From Bradyrhizobium sp. 132 (GTDB lineage Bacteria > Pseudomonadota > Alphaproteobacteria > Rhizobiales > Xanthobacteraceae): a stretch of DNA of 54,235 bases. The stretch spans positions 1 to 54,235 of the forward strand of contig NZ_JADPKY010000067.1 of NCBI RefSeq assembly GCF_023074185.1, read 5' to 3'. Position numbers and translations under genes: made by a program. The notes under the pieces were generated by a model. That model worked only from the letters and a program-made list of their open reading frames with translations. It did no database searches and was not told the DNA's origin. This document shows, one piece after another, positions 33,786-41,683 of the stretch; positions within the stretch are counted from its first letter, which is position 1, and each line of letters begins with the position of its first letter.

Positions 33786-34865
33786 ATGCGCGCTGCGATT
33801 TTCAGGAACGGTGAGATCGTCGTCGACCGGATGGCTGAGCCGAAGCCGCGCAACGGGCAAGTGCTGGTCAAGACGCTCGCCTGCGGCATCTGCGGCTCAG
33901 ACCTTCACGCACGCCAACACGCCCACCGCATGGTGGAGATGGCGCGGAAGACCGGGCGCAAGCCAATGGACCTCACCCGCGACGTCGTGTTCGGCCATGA
34001 GTTCTGCTGCGAAATCGTCGATTACGGGCCCGGCACCACGCGCAAGCTCAAGTCGGGTACGCGCGTGTGCTCACTGCCGGCCCTGGTGACGCTGCAGGGC
34101 ATCGAGGGCATCGGTTATTCCAACGAGAATGTTGGCGGCTATGCCGAGGCGATGCTGCTGAGCGAAGCGCTGCTGCTCGAAGTGCCCAACGGTCTGGCGC
34201 CGGAGCATGCTGCACTCACCGAACCGCTCGCGGTCGGCGTTCACGCCGTGGCCAAGGCCAATATCCAAGGCGGCGAGGTGCCGCTCGTGATCGGCTGCGG
34301 GCCGGTCGGGCTTGCGGTGATCGCCGCGCTCAGGATCAGGGGCCTGCATCCGATCGTCGCCGCCGACTATTCGCCGGCGCGACGCGCGCTCGCGGCCAAG
34401 CTCGGCGCCGACATCGTCGTCGATCCCCTGAAGTCGCAGCCCTATGCGACCTGGGCCGAGCACGCGCAGATGTCGGACGCGGAAAAGGCGGCGCGGCCGC
34501 CGTTGCAGGCCATGCTGCCTGCGCTGAAGCCCGCGATCATCTTCGAATGCGTCGGCGTGCCCGGTCTGTTGCAGCAGGTGTTCGAGGGCGCGCCGCGCGA
34601 TGCGAGGATTGTCGTGGTCGGCGTCTGCATGGAGACCGACAGGAGCGAGCCGATGCTCGGCATCATGAAGGAGCTCAACGTTCAGTACGTGCTCGGCTAC
34701 ACGCCGGACGAATTCGCAGCGTCGCTGCGCCTGATCGCGGAAGGGCAGGTGGACGCGGCTGCGATGGTGACGGCGGAAGTCGGCATCGACGGAGTCGCAA
34801 AGGCTTTCGCCGATCTCGCCAATCCTGAAGTCCACACCAAGATCATCGTGCAGCCGTGGCGGTGA
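33786..34865 (+). CDS. Zinc-binding dehydrogenase (medium-chain family) lacking the structural zinc site
   Basis: A 359-residue medium-chain dehydrogenase. Catalytic zinc ligands Cys36 (GICGSDLH) and His71/Glu72 (GHEF) are present, and the Rossmann motif VIGCGPVGLAVIAAL is at about 172. The usual lobe of four structural-zinc cysteines is absent; the stretch SLPALVTLQGIEGIGYSNEN replaces it. AAGGGAGGAG before the ATG fixes the start. It ends 4 bases before the convergent Lrp gene. It probably oxidises an alcohol or polyol; substrate unknown. Confidence 0.88.
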   Translation: MRAAIFRNGEIVVDRMAEPKPRNGQVLVKTLACGICGSDLHARQHAHRMVEMARKTGRKPMDLTRDVVFGHEFCCEIVDYGPGTTRKLKSGTRVCSLPALVTLQGIEGIGYSNENVGGYAEAMLLSEALLLEVPNGLAPEHAALTEPLAVGVHAVAKANIQGGEVPLVIGCGPVGLAVIAALRIRGLHPIVAADYSPARRALAAKLGADIVVDPLKSQPYATWAEHAQMSDAEKAARPPLQAMLPALKPAIIFECVGVPGLLQQVFEGAPRDARIVVVGVCMETDRSEPMLGIMKELNVQYVLGYTPDEFAASLRLIAEGQVDAAAMVTAEVGIDGVAKAFADLANPEVHTKIIVQPWR

Positions 34866-34869
34866 TGCC

Positions 34870-35331
34870 TTACACCGGCAGCGCGATCGAATATTTCACT
34901 TGGCTGAGCGCAAAGCTGGACTCGATCGAGGCGATGCCGTCGAGCCGGGTGAGCTTGGTTTTCAGGAAAGTCTCATAGGATGCGAGGTCGGCCGCGACCA
35001 CGCGCAGCAGATAGTCGCGGTTGCCGGTCATCAGATAGCACTCCAGCACCTCGTCCCATTTCGAGATTGCGCGTGCGAAGCGGTTGAGATCCTCCTCCTT
35101 CTGCCGCGCCAGCTTGATCGAGATGAAGACGCTGACATGCAGCCCCAGTGCCTTCTGGTCGACCGTCGCGATGTAGCGCGAGATGACGCCGCGCTCCTCC
35201 AGCAGCTTGACCCGGCGATGGCAGGGCGAGACCGAGAGTCCGACCTTGTCGGCGAGTTCCTGCATGGTCAGCCGGCTGTCATTCTGGAGCAGGGCGAGGA
35301 TTTTTCGATCGATGGCGTCTAGCGCGGGCAT
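34870..35331 (-). CDS. Lrp/AsnC-family regulator, probably controlling the divergent E1 gene
   Basis: A 153-residue regulator. The helix-turn-helix is at about 4-60 (DAIDRKILALLQNDSRLTMQELADKVGLS) and the RAM effector domain at about 65-145 (EVLECYLMTGNRDYLLRVVA). The ATG at MPALDAID is the normal family start; a longer frame is possible but atypical. It is divergent, across about 135 bases, from a homodimeric 2-oxoacid dehydrogenase E1 gene. The pair mirrors mdeR/mdeB of Pseudomonas putida, where an Lrp protein activates degradation of methionine-derived 2-ketobutyrate. Confidence 0.88.
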   Translation of the reverse strand: MPALDAIDRKILALLQNDSRLTMQELADKVGLSVSPCHRRVKLLEERGVISRYIATVDQKALGLHVSVFISIKLARQKEEDLNRFARAISKWDEVLECYLMTGNRDYLLRVVAADLASYETFLKTKLTRLDGIASIESSFALSQVKYSIALPV

Positions 35332-35466
35332 TGGGATAGAACCTGTTGCTTCTAGATAGTTTTTGGTATGGCGTTCCAATATTAGCAGGTATCGCGCGAA
35401 AAATTGAGAAATTTGGCCCAGCCCGCAGGCGTATCATCGTGGCACCTGTTTTCCGGGAGCGTTGCC

Positions 35467-37830
35467 ATGCCCGTTGATACCGCCCGTCTCGACACATCGA
35501 CCGCGCTGGCCCGCAAGGCGCTGTGGCTGTCGTCCTGGACCATCCATCACGCCAACCACGTCCGCACCAGCTCGGATGGCCTGAAGGTCGGCGGACATCA
35601 GGCCTCGTCGGCCTCGCTCGCGACCATCATGTCGGCGCTGTATTTCCATGTGTTGCGCCCTGAGGATCGCGTCGCGGTGAAACCGCATGCGAGCCCGGTG
35701 TTCCACGCCATCCAGTATCTGTTCGGCCGGCAGAGCCGCGAGAAGCTGGAAAACTTCCGCGGCTTCAAGGGCGCGCAGTCCTATCCCTCGCGCACCAAGG
35801 ATGTCGACGACGTCGATTTCTCGACCGGCTCTGTCGGCCTCGGCGTCGCGCAGACGCTGTTCGCCTCGCTGGTGCAGGACTATGTCAAGGCGCATGGTTG
35901 GATGAAGGATCGCCGCGAAGGGCGGATGATCGCGCTGGTCGGCGATGCCGAGATGGACGAGGGCAACATTTTCGAGGCGCTCGCGGAGGGCTGGAAGCAC
36001 GGCCTGCGCAACACCTGGTGGGTGGTCGACTACAACAGGCAGTCGCTGGACGCCGTCGTCCGCGAAGGCCTTTGGGAAAAATTCGAGACCATGTTCCGCA
36101 ATTTCGGCTGGGACGTGGTGATCGTGAAATACGGCCGCCTGATGCGCGAGGCCTTTGCCGAGCCCGGCGGCGAGGCGTTGAAGCGCTGGATCGACAATTG
36201 CCCGAACGCGCTCTACGCGGCGTTGTGCTTCCAGGGCGGCGCCGCCTTCCGCAAGCATCTGCATGACGAGATCGGCGATCAGGGACCTATCACAAAACTG
36301 ATCGACAAGCGCAGCGACGACGAGCTGCTGGCGCTGATGTCGAACCTCGGTGGCCACGATATGGCGAGCATGCTGGAGGCGTTCGAATCCATCGATCACG
36401 ACCGCCCGGTCTGCTTCATCGCCTACACCATCAAAGGCGTCGGCCTGCCGTTCCAGGGCCACAAGGACAACCACGCCGGTCTGATGACGGTCGCGCAGAT
36501 GGAGAAATATCGCGACAGCCAGAACATCCGACCCGGACACGAATGGGACAGATACGAGGGTCTCGCGCAAGACGCCGCCGAGCTCGATGCCTTCCTCGCG
36601 CGCGTGCCGTTCAACCAGGACGGCCGCCGGCTTACTGCGCCTGCTATCGAGGTGCCCGCGCAGCTCGCCTTCAAGCCGTCGCCGCAGATGTCGACCCAGC
36701 AGGGTTTTGGGCTGGTGCTGAACGAGATCGCGCGCGGCGACAGCGAGCTTGCCAAGCGCATCGTCACGACATCGCCTGATGTCACCGTCTCGACCAATCT
36801 CGGTCCGTGGGTGAACAGGCGCGGCCTGTTTGCGCGCGGCGAGAAGGCGGACTTATTCCGCAGCGAGAAAATTCCTTCCACGTTCAATTGGGACTTTTCG
36901 CCGAAAGGCCAGCATCTCGAACTCGGCATTGCCGAGATGAACCTGTTCATCATGCTCTCGGCGCTCGGCCTGTCGCACCAGATCAACGGCGAGCGGCTCT
37001 TGCCGGTCGGCACGCTCTACGATCCCTTCATCGAGCGCGGTCTCGATGCGCTGAACTATGCCTGTTACCAGGATGCGCGCTTCATGGTGGCGGCGACCCC
37101 ATCAGGCATCACGCTCGCGCCCGAAGGCGGCGCGCACCAGTCGATCGCAACGCCGTTGATCGGCATGGCGCAGGATGGCCTTGCCTCGTTCGAGCCGGCC
37201 TTCGTCGACGAACTCGCCGTGATCATGGGGTGGGGATTCAACCACATGCAGCGCGATCCGGGCGAGGGCGGCTCGATCTATCTGCGGCTCTCGACGCGCA
37301 GTATCGAGCAGGCGCAACGGATCATGACGCCCGAACTGGAGCAGGGCATCACCGACGGGGCTTATTGGCTGCGCAAGCCTGGCCCGAATGCCGAACTCGT
37401 GATCGCCTACACCGGCGCGGTCGCGCCCGAAGCGATCGAGGCGACCGGCTTCATCGGCGAGAGCCGGCGCGACATCGGCCTGCTCGCGATCACTTCCGCA
37501 GATCGTCTGCATGCGGGTTGGACCGCCGCACGGAAATTGCGCCGTGATCGGAGAGGCGTGCAGCATCTCAGCCACATCGAAAAACTGCTCGCGCCGCTGC
37601 CGCGCGACTGCGGCATCGTGATCGTGATCGATGGTCACCCGGCGACGCTCGGCTGGCTCGGCAGCGTCCGCGGCCATCGGGTCGAGGCGCTCGGCGTCGA
37701 GCAGTTCGGTCAGACCGGTACGATCGCCGACCTCTACCGTCACCACGGCATCGATGCCAACGCCATCATCGATGCGGCCGAAAGCCTCACCACCGGCGCG
37801 CCGGTGCTGCATCGGAAGATGGCGGTGTAG
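35467..37830 (+). CDS. Homodimeric-type 2-oxoacid dehydrogenase E1 (AceE/MdeB-like), thiamine-diphosphate enzyme
   Basis: A 787-residue protein resembling transketolases and AceE, about 100 residues shorter than AceE. The ThDP motif is at about 159-190 (GDAEMDEGNIFEALAEG to VVDYNRQSLD). The second, pyrimidine-type domain starts near 400 (QQGFGLVLNEIARGD, then GIAEMNLFIMLSALGLS). The start is the ATG after GGGAGCG. It decarboxylates a 2-oxo acid and normally hands the acyl group to a lipoyl E2, but no E2 or E3 gene is nearby. The divergent Lrp gene suggests an amino-acid-derived substrate such as 2-ketobutyrate. Confidence 0.85.
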   Translation: MPVDTARLDTSTALARKALWLSSWTIHHANHVRTSSDGLKVGGHQASSASLATIMSALYFHVLRPEDRVAVKPHASPVFHAIQYLFGRQSREKLENFRGFKGAQSYPSRTKDVDDVDFSTGSVGLGVAQTLFASLVQDYVKAHGWMKDRREGRMIALVGDAEMDEGNIFEALAEGWKHGLRNTWWVVDYNRQSLDAVVREGLWEKFETMFRNFGWDVVIVKYGRLMREAFAEPGGEALKRWIDNCPNALYAALCFQGGAAFRKHLHDEIGDQGPITKLIDKRSDDELLALMSNLGGHDMASMLEAFESIDHDRPVCFIAYTIKGVGLPFQGHKDNHAGLMTVAQMEKYRDSQNIRPGHEWDRYEGLAQDAAELDAFLARVPFNQDGRRLTAPAIEVPAQLAFKPSPQMSTQQGFGLVLNEIARGDSELAKRIVTTSPDVTVSTNLGPWVNRRGLFARGEKADLFRSEKIPSTFNWDFSPKGQHLELGIAEMNLFIMLSALGLSHQINGERLLPVGTLYDPFIERGLDALNYACYQDARFMVAATPSGITLAPEGGAHQSIATPLIGMAQDGLASFEPAFVDELAVIMGWGFNHMQRDPGEGGSIYLRLSTRSIEQAQRIMTPELEQGITDGAYWLRKPGPNAELVIAYTGAVAPEAIEATGFIGESRRDIGLLAITSADRLHAGWTAARKLRRDRRGVQHLSHIEKLLAPLPRDCGIVIVIDGHPATLGWLGSVRGHRVEALGVEQFGQTGTIADLYRHHGIDANAIIDAAESLTTGAPVLHRKMAV

Positions 37831-37847
37831 TGGGAATGACCGGCGCA

Positions 37848-37982
37848 TGGGCCCCGGCTCAGCAGCGCACCGCTGAAGGGCGCTGCGCTGCGTCCGGGGC
37901 ACGAGAGCCGCTTCGACGAGCTGCAGTTTCGCGTCCCGGACGCGGCGCGGCATGAAATGACGCGACGCTGAGCCGGGACCCA
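37848..37982. repeat. Long imperfect inverted repeat, second member of the nasC-distal family
   Basis: The outer arms (37848-37863 and 37967-37982, TGGGCCCCGGCTCAGC against its near-complement) match except for one base. Nested inside are GTCCGGGGCACGAGAG and TCCCGGACGC, the blocks that form the outer arms of the copy at 30565-30705. It fills most of the 310-base gap before the aldehyde dehydrogenase gene. Confidence 0.65.
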
Positions 37983-38142
37983 AGTTCTTACGTCCCAGCC
38001 ACCTTGCCACCCCTCCGCCATCGGCTCATATAGCCTCCGTCCGCCGCAACGCTGGCCCCGCATATGGCGGGTTCAATTGCCGGCGCTTTCGTGCAAGGAT
38101 GCCTGCCGAAACGCCCCCTCCATACCCAAGAAGAGGTTCACG

Positions 38143-39573
38143 ATGGTCAATCGCATGCAATTCTACATCGACGGCGCCTGGGTCGATCCCGCCGTCAAGA
38201 AGTCCACCCCGGTCGTCAATCCGGCGACGGAAGAGGCGATGTACGACATTGCGCTGGGCTCCAAGGCCGACGTCGACAAGGCCGTCGCCGCCGCCAAGCG
38301 CGCGTTCGTGACATTCTCCCAGACCAGCCGTGACGAGCGCGTCGCGCTGCTCACCAAGGTCATCGAGATCTACAAGGGGCGCCTCAAGGAGATCGGCGCT
38401 GCCGTCTCCGACGAGATGGGCGCGCCGCTGCCGATGGCCGAAAAGCTCCAGGCCGGCGCCGGCCTCGGCCATCTCATGACCACGCTCGACGTGCTCAAGA
38501 ACTATCATTTCGAGGAGCCGGTCGGCACCGCCATGGTGCTGCGCGAGCCGGTCGGCGTGGTCGGCATGATCACGCCCTGGAACTGGCCGCTCAACCAGAT
38601 CGCCTGCAAGGTCGCGCCCGCGCTCGCCGCCGGCTGCACCATGATCCTGAAGCCGTCGGAGTTCACCCCGACCTCGGCGCTGATCTTCGCGGAAATCCTC
38701 CATGAAGCCGGCGTGCCGAAGGGCGTGTTCAACCTCGTCAACGGTCTCGGCCCCGAGGTCGGCGCCGCCATGAGCGAGCACCCCGATATCGACATGATCT
38801 CGTTCACCGGCTCGACCCGCGCCGGCATCGATGTGGCCAAGCGTGCGGCGCCGACCGTGAAGCGCGTCAGCCAGGAGCTCGGCGGCAAGTCGCCGAACGT
38901 CATCCTCGAAGGCGCCGACCTCCCGAAGGCGGTGACCGGCGGCGTGATGCACATGTTCAACAACTCCGGCCAGTCCTGCAACGCGCCCTCGCGCATGATC
39001 GTGCCGCTGTCGAAGATGAAGGAAGTGGCCGCGATCGCGAAGGCTGCCGCTGACAAGACCAAGGCGGGCGATCCGCGCGCCGAGGGCACCACCATCGGTC
39101 CGGTCGTCAACCGCGGCCAGTGGGACAAGATCCAGGGGCTGATCAAGAAGGGCATCGACGAGGGCGCAACGCTCGTGTCCGGCGGCCCGGGCCTGCCCGA
39201 GGGCGTCAATAAGGGCTTCTATGTCCGCCCGACCATCTTCGCCGACGTCACCCCTGACATGACGATCGCGCGCGAAGAAATCTTCGGACCGGTGCTGACC
39301 ATCATCGGCGCCAAGGACGAAGCCGAGGCCGTGCATATCGCCAACGACACGCCCTATGGCCTGGCCGGCTATGTCACGGGCGCTTCCGTCGAGGACGCCA
39401 AGCGGGTCGGCCGCCAGATCCGCGCCGGCAACGTCAACCTCCAAGGCGTGCCCAACGACCGCACCGCGCCGTTCGGCGGCTACAAGCAGTCCGGCAACGG
39501 CCGCGAATGGGGCAAGTACGGCCTCGAGGACTTCCTCGAAGTGAAGGCCGTCGCCGGCTTCAACGCGGCGTAA
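38143..39573 (+). CDS. Aldehyde dehydrogenase family protein
   Basis: A 476-residue NAD(P)-dependent dehydrogenase. The cofactor-binding ITPWNWPLNQ and KPSEFTP, the Rossmann SFTGSTRAG, the general base Glu of ELGGKSPN (about 248) and the nucleophile Cys279 (NNSGQSCNAPSR) are all present. FGPVLTIIG and FGGYKQSGNGREWG complete the family pattern. The start is the ATG after AGAGGTTCACG. It oxidises an aldehyde to an acid; substrate unknown. It follows the E1 gene but is separated by a repeat, and it ends in a strong terminator. Confidence 0.92.
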   Translation: MVNRMQFYIDGAWVDPAVKKSTPVVNPATEEAMYDIALGSKADVDKAVAAAKRAFVTFSQTSRDERVALLTKVIEIYKGRLKEIGAAVSDEMGAPLPMAEKLQAGAGLGHLMTTLDVLKNYHFEEPVGTAMVLREPVGVVGMITPWNWPLNQIACKVAPALAAGCTMILKPSEFTPTSALIFAEILHEAGVPKGVFNLVNGLGPEVGAAMSEHPDIDMISFTGSTRAGIDVAKRAAPTVKRVSQELGGKSPNVILEGADLPKAVTGGVMHMFNNSGQSCNAPSRMIVPLSKMKEVAAIAKAAADKTKAGDPRAEGTTIGPVVNRGQWDKIQGLIKKGIDEGATLVSGGPGLPEGVNKGFYVRPTIFADVTPDMTIAREEIFGPVLTIIGAKDEAEAVHIANDTPYGLAGYVTGASVEDAKRVGRQIRAGNVNLQGVPNDRTAPFGGYKQSGNGREWGKYGLEDFLEVKAVAGFNAA

Positions 39574-39596
39574 GCTTTATCGTTTGAACCAACATG

Positions 39597-39628
39597 ACGC
39601 CGGAGTGGAAAACCGCTCCGGCGTTTTT
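39597..39628 (+). terminator. Rho-independent terminator of the aldehyde dehydrogenase gene
   Basis: A 9-bp stem ACGCCGGAG/CTCCGGCGT (39597-39605 with 39616-39624), a 10-base loop and an immediate T-run. It lies 24 bases after the stop codon. Confidence 0.85.
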
Positions 39629-39639
39629 GTTCTATCTTT

Positions 39640-39725
39640 CGTCATTGCGAGGAGCGAAGCGACGAAGCAATCCAGGCTGCCTCCGCGGAAAGATTCTGGA
39701 TTGCTTCGCTTCGCTCGCAATGACG
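39640..39725. repeat. Palindromic intergenic repeat with CGTCATTGCGA ends
   Basis: CGTCATTGCGAGGAGCGAAG at 39640 onward is matched by the complementary CTTCGCTCGCAATGACG ending at 39725. Both arms carry GCAATCCA-type inner segments. It has the appearance of the REP/BIME-like palindromes scattered in rhizobial genomes. A partial copy of one arm lies at 54122-54143. Confidence 0.75.
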
Positions 39726-39746
39726 AAAGGCGTGACGGAGGAAAAA

Positions 39747-40727
39747 CTATCCCCCCACCGCGCCCTGCGTATTCACGTACAACGCGTAGATCGATTGGCT
39801 CGCGGCCATGAACAGGCGGTTGCGCTTGACGCCGCCGAAGCAGAGATTGGCGCAGCGTTCGGGCAGTGCGATGCGGCCGATCATGACGCCGTCGGGCGCG
39901 AACACCACGACGCCGTCGAGCTCGGGATCGCCCATGCCCCAGCCGCACCAAAGATTGCCGTCGATGTCACAGCGCATGCCGTCCGGCGTGCCCGGACCCG
40001 CATCTATGTGGACGCGCTTGTTGGAGATCGTCGTGCCGTCTGGCGAGACGTCATAGGCGAGAATCTTGCGGTTCGGCACGCCGCGTGATTCCACGACATA
40101 AAGAATCTTCTCGTCCGGCGAGAAACACAGGCCATTGGGCCCCAGCACGCCTTCGGCAACGATGGTCGCCTTGCCGGTTGAGGGATCGAACCTGTAGACG
40201 TTCGGCTCGATCTCGGGCTCGGCCTTGTATCCTTCGTAATTGCCGAGCAGGCCGAAAGTGGGATCGGTGAACCAGACCGCGCCGTCGGACTTCACGACGA
40301 CGTCGTTCGGCGAGTTGAGCTTCTTGCCGCCGAACGAGTCCATCAGCACGGTGATGCTGCCGTCATATTCGGTGCGGGTGACGCGTCGGCCGCCATGCTC
40401 GCAGGTGACGAGCCGGCCCTGGCGGTCCCTGGTGTTGCCGTTGGCGAAATTCGAAGGTTTCCGGAACACCGAGACCGCACCGGTCTCCTCTTCCCATTTG
40501 ACGATGCGCTGGTTCGGAATGTCGCTGCACAGGAGATAGCGCCCGTCGCCGACCCAGACCGGTCCCTCGGCCCAGCGCAGGCCGGTCGTCAGCCGCTCCA
40601 CCGCCGAGAGTTTCAGCCAGTATTTTTCGAAGCGGGGATCGAGTGCACTGATCGCCGGATCGGGGTAATACGTCGCCGGCCGCCAGCCTTGAGGCCGTTC
40701 CTGGTTCTGGGACGATGCATCGTTCAT
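39747..40727 (-). CDS. SMP-30/gluconolactonase-family lactonase
   Basis: A 326-residue beta-propeller hydrolase. Typical ligands appear in RWAEGPVWVGDGRYLLCSD (Glu), KLNSPNDVVVKSDGAVWFTD (Asn), GPNGLCFSPDEKILYVVE and GTPDGMRCDIDGNLWCGWG (Asp). No signal peptide, so cytoplasmic. The ATG at 40727 is preferred over a TTG six bases earlier. It is divergent from a uronate-dehydrogenase-like gene across 90 bases. Udh makes an aldarolactone, which a lactonase of this family could open, so the two probably work together. Confidence 0.88.
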   Translation of the reverse strand: MNDASSQNQERPQGWRPATYYPDPAISALDPRFEKYWLKLSAVERLTTGLRWAEGPVWVGDGRYLLCSDIPNQRIVKWEEETGAVSVFRKPSNFANGNTRDRQGRLVTCEHGGRRVTRTEYDGSITVLMDSFGGKKLNSPNDVVVKSDGAVWFTDPTFGLLGNYEGYKAEPEIEPNVYRFDPSTGKATIVAEGVLGPNGLCFSPDEKILYVVESRGVPNRKILAYDVSPDGTTISNKRVHIDAGPGTPDGMRCDIDGNLWCGWGMGDPELDGVVVFAPDGVMIGRIALPERCANLCFGGVKRNRLFMAASQSIYALYVNTQGAVGG

Positions 40728-40817
40728 GTGCAATTCTCGTTGTTGCGTTCCCTCTGTCCAAGTCTGCTAGCATCAGATATCTACGGCCGCAAATCGGCTG
40801 CACATACGAGGAAAGAC

Positions 40818-41642
40818 ATGCCGCGCATTTTGATGACGGGAGCTTCGGGCGGGATTGGAACGCGTTTGCGAAAACTGCTGCCGCCGATCTATCCGGACCT
40901 GCTGCTCAGCGACATCCGCCCGCCGGCCGATCTCGGCCCGAACGAGCAATTCAAGGCGGCGGATCTGTCCGACCTTGCGCAGTGCGAAGCGATCTGCGAG
41001 GGCGTCGACGGAATCATCCACTTCGGCGGCTATTCGGTTGAAGGTCCCTGGAATGACATCCTCCAGGCCAACATCATCGGCGGCTACAATCTTTTCGAGG
41101 CGGCGTATCGCAAGGGCGTCAAGCGCGTGGTGTTCGCCTCCTCGAACCATGCCGTCGGATTCTATCCGCGCCACCACAAGATCGGCACCGACGTTACCCC
41201 GCGCCCCGACGGCCGCTATGGCGTCAGCAAGGTGTTCGGCGAAGCGGTCGGCGCCCTCTACGCCGACAAGCATGGCCTGAAGGTGACCTGCCTTCGCATT
41301 GGCAATTTCGGCGACGTGCCGCTGGACCTTCGCCGGATCTCGATCTGGCTTAAGCCGGAAGATCTGGTGCAGCTCTGCCAGATCGGGCTCGAGCATCCCG
41401 ACATTCATTTCGAGGTTTTCTACGGCGTGTCCCTGAACGAGCGCGCCTGGTGGGACAACCACCGCGCCTACGAGTTCGGCTACCGCCCCACGGGGCGCTC
41501 CGAGGACCACGTGGCGCATGCGATGGCCGAGCAGGCCAAGATGAAGCCCGATCCGATCGGCGATCACTATCAGGGCGGCGCGTTCTGCAGCAACGAGTTC
41601 GACGGCGACACAAGCCGGATCATCGATTGGAATAAGCGATAG
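40818..41642 (+). CDS. Uronate-dehydrogenase-like NAD-dependent epimerase/dehydratase family protein
   Basis: A 274-residue extended-SDR-like protein. The NAD motif is TGASGGIGTRL (about 7-17). The catalytic Tyr134/Lys138 pair sits in RYGVSKVFGE. The stretch VVFASSNHAVGFYPR is characteristic of uronate dehydrogenase, as are WWDN and the C-terminal FQGG-like DHYQGGAF. It would oxidise galacturonate or glucuronate to the aldarolactone. GAGGAAAG precedes the ATG. The divergent lactonase gene supports a sugar-acid role. Confidence 0.82.
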   Translation: MPRILMTGASGGIGTRLRKLLPPIYPDLLLSDIRPPADLGPNEQFKAADLSDLAQCEAICEGVDGIIHFGGYSVEGPWNDILQANIIGGYNLFEAAYRKGVKRVVFASSNHAVGFYPRHHKIGTDVTPRPDGRYGVSKVFGEAVGALYADKHGLKVTCLRIGNFGDVPLDLRRISIWLKPEDLVQLCQIGLEHPDIHFEVFYGVSLNERAWWDNHRAYEFGYRPTGRSEDHVAHAMAEQAKMKPDPIGDHYQGGAFCSNEFDGDTSRIIDWNKR

Positions 41643-41683
41643 GGGCGGATGATTCGCAAATCTAGGGCCTCGGAATCGACGCC

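Noticed and set aside
38026..39444. 472-codon reverse open frame inside the aldehyde dehydrogenase gene
   Set aside because: Antisense shadow with high Asp/Arg/His/Ala and no recognisable domain.
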